Shown here: one piece after another, positions 62,821-64,000 of the stretch | Numbering within the stretch: the stretch's first letter is position 1 | How the letters are laid out: each line of letters starts with the position of its first letter | Assembly (NCBI GenBank): GCA_001028025.1 | Contig: LDAQ01000017.1 | Location: 1-64,000, forward strand | Source of the DNA: Faecalicatena fissicatena | GTDB lineage: Bacteria; Bacillota; Clostridia; Lachnospirales; Lachnospiraceae | Length of the DNA: 64,000 nt | Direction of reading: 5' to 3' | Notes under the pieces: generated by a model | What the model saw: the letters and a program-made list of their open reading frames with translations, nothing else | What the model was told of the DNA's origin: nothing | Databases searched by the model: none | Position numbers and translations under genes: made by a program

Positions 62821-63930
62821 CTAATCAAAAAATATTTCTTTTCCAGTTTCAGCTGACTTGTAGATTGCTTCCAGAATCTGGGTTACTACAAATGCCTGTT
62901 CCGGTTTTACAAGCGGATCTGTATCATTCATGATTGCGTTCAGCCACTGTTCCTGCTCACGGACCGCCTCTGCCGGTGCTCCGCCCTCGAAGAAATCCAC
63001 AACTCCGGCCGGTGAGATTGTTTTTTCCATCAGCTGATTGTGCTCAACGTTGTTGTAGATCAGTTCATCCTGCGGGTAGCTTCCGCCGTGATGAATCTCC
63101 GCGCCGCCCTTTGTGCCGCAGAGTGTTGTGGATGCCTCCATGGATTTCAGTACATTTAACGCCCAGGAAGCTTCCAGGTAAATGGTCGCTCCGTTTTTCA
63201 TCTTCACAAGGCCGAATGCCGAATCTTCCACCTCAAATGTCTCCGGGTCCCAGGGACCAAATACATTGCCTTCCGGCCCGTCAGCCTGACGGCCCAGCTT
63301 ATAAAATACCTGTCCGGAAACAGAAACCGGCTCATAGTTGTCCATCATCCAGAGAGTAATGTCAAGCGCATGTGTTCCGATATCGATTAACGGTCCGCCT
63401 CCCTGCAGTGCTTTGTTCGGGAATACGCCCCATGTGGGAACCGCCCTTCTGCGAAGTGCATGTGCTTTTGCAAAGTAAACCTCGCCAAGCTCGCCGGCTT
63501 CACAGGAAGCATGAAGTGTCTGCGTGTCGTCCCTAAGACGGTTCTGGTAACCGATTGTGAATTTCTTTCCGGATTTCTTCCATGCATCCAGCATTTTCTT
63601 CGCATCTTCTGTGTTGTGGGCCATCGGTTTCTCACACATTACATGTTTGCCTGCCTCAAATGCAGCGACTGTAACCGGGCAGTGCACCACATTCGGCGTA
63701 CATACATGAACAACATCAAAATTCTCTGCATCCGCCAGCATTTCATTATAGTCTGTGTACACTTTCGCTCCTTCGGCGCCGTACTCTGCCGCGGCTTTTT
63801 CGGCACGTTCCGGAATAATATCACAGAAAGCTGTCATTTCGGCTTTGTCTGCCTGTGCCTTTAAAGACGGCATATGTTTTTGATTTGCGATTCCTCCGCA
63901 TCCCACGATTGCAATTCTTAATTTCTCCAT
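62821..63930 (-). CDS. Gfo/Idh/MocA family oxidoreductase (first copy)
   Basis: A 369-residue NAD(P)-dependent sugar dehydrogenase. Rossmann motif AIVGCGGIANQKHMPSL, EKP motif in HVMCEKPMAHNTEDAKK and GGGPLIDIGTHALDITLWMM with the catalytic Asp/His pair. The ATG at 63930 is nine bases after AAGGAG; the frame start at 63948 overlaps that site. It is the most 5' gene seen of the deglycosylation operon and the best DgpA-like candidate for glycoside 3-oxidation. Confidence 0.93.
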   Translation of the reverse strand: MEKLRIAIVGCGGIANQKHMPSLKAQADKAEMTAFCDIIPERAEKAAAEYGAEGAKVYTDYNEMLADAENFDVVHVCTPNVVHCPVTVAAFEAGKHVMCEKPMAHNTEDAKKMLDAWKKSGKKFTIGYQNRLRDDTQTLHASCEAGELGEVYFAKAHALRRRAVPTWGVFPNKALQGGGPLIDIGTHALDITLWMMDNYEPVSVSGQVFYKLGRQADGPEGNVFGPWDPETFEVEDSAFGLVKMKNGATIYLEASWALNVLKSMEASTTLCGTKGGAEIHHGGSYPQDELIYNNVEHNQLMEKTISPAGVVDFFEGGAPAEAVREQEQWLNAIMNDTDPLVKPEQAFVVTQILEAIYKSAETGKEIFFD

Positions 63931-63956
63931 ATCTTTCTTCTCCTTCATCTTGTTTG

Positions 63957-63984
63957 TAACAGTTCAGGCAAGCCCGAACTGTTA
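63957..63984. promoter_or_regulatory. Perfect 10-bp dyad upstream of the deglycosylation operon
   Basis: GTAACAGTTC (63957-63966) and GAACTGTTAC (63975-63984) are perfect complements, about 27 bases before the first gene. It has no minus-strand T-run, so it is more likely an operator or leader hairpin than a terminator of an upstream gene. Confidence 0.5.
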
Positions 63985-64000
63985 CTCTTATTTCTCTGAT

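Overview
The window looks like chromosome of an anaerobic, gut-type Lachnospiraceae (Clostridium cluster XIVa) Firmicute. The grounds are: strong AGGAGG-type ribosome sites, mid-40s GC by eye, a YlmC/YmxH sporulation-type protein, pyruvate formate-lyase under a ZTP riboswitch, a YesM/YesN two-component pair, GPH sugar symport, and flavodoxin/ferredoxin electron-transfer genes. The genus is inference. I found no rRNA, tRNA, CRISPR array, prophage or transposase gene.

Layout. 1-6745: TauE/SafE exporter, nitroreductase plus a small helical protein, NrdR, YlmC/YmxH, a NatAB-like ABC exporter, a DUF3783-like protein and a three-gene XRE-regulator/membrane-protein cassette. 6934-16484: a beta-helix-like lipoprotein, a heterodimeric ABC exporter with one degenerate ATP site, and a MacAB-like tripartite exporter with a small membrane protein. 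17037-20819: GNAT acetyltransferase, a membrane GGDEF-EAL protein and a UroD/MtaA-like methyltransferase. 21692-29006: an LsrB/RbsB-type sugar or AI-2 importer (ATPase, two permeases, lipoprotein) followed by a YesM/YesN pair. 29186-37021: DUF975/CmpB-like membrane protein, ProX-like deacylase, carbamate kinase, DbpA/CshA-like helicase with a leader attenuator, hemolysin III, an NMN-adenylyltransferase-like protein and a small alarmone synthetase. 37187-40813: ZTP riboswitch-pflB-flavodoxin-deoxyinosine glycosylase operon. 40884-44463: SDR, HAD phosphatase, DeoR regulator and a tandem Nudix protein. 44662-63930: a plant-glycoside and redox island, all on the minus strand. It holds GH2, a GPH transporter, an iron-sulfur flavoprotein, an AraC-GH39 fusion, a flavodoxin-ferredoxin, a NuoF-like plus NuoG/GltD-like electron module, MFS, SnoaL-like and fumarate-reductase-like proteins. 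It ends in Gfo/Idh/MocA, TIM-barrel, DUF6379-like and Gfo/Idh/MocA genes, which match the known C-glycoside deglycosylation arrangement.

The most unusual content is not protein-coding. Five very large imperfect palindromes (roughly 250-290 bp each) occupy intergenic DNA at 1-160 (cut by the window edge), 16512-16803, 20942-21229, 21416-21662 and 35431-35679. Their arms differ in sequence, yet they share one architecture. A long outer stem leads through an internal loop, often containing CCGCT, to an inner stem. In every complete copy the inner stem carries two like-base (A-A on the sense strand) mismatches exactly 10 bp apart. It is capped by a motif hairpin (ATTCA / CTGATG / CTCAG) and then a plain hairpin. 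Four of the five lie in sense orientation downstream of the last gene of an operon. I do not recognise this family. It behaves like a dispersed structured RNA or a folded single-stranded DNA element.

Other regulatory structure includes a matched pair of TTGTAYTA-N6-TARTACAA operators in front of two different ABC exporter operons, a dyad over the heterodimeric exporter promoter, and an attenuator in front of the DEAD-box helicase. Starts were chosen by ribosome-site spacing, so several differ from the longest open frame. Family names are from memory of conserved motifs and no database search was run.
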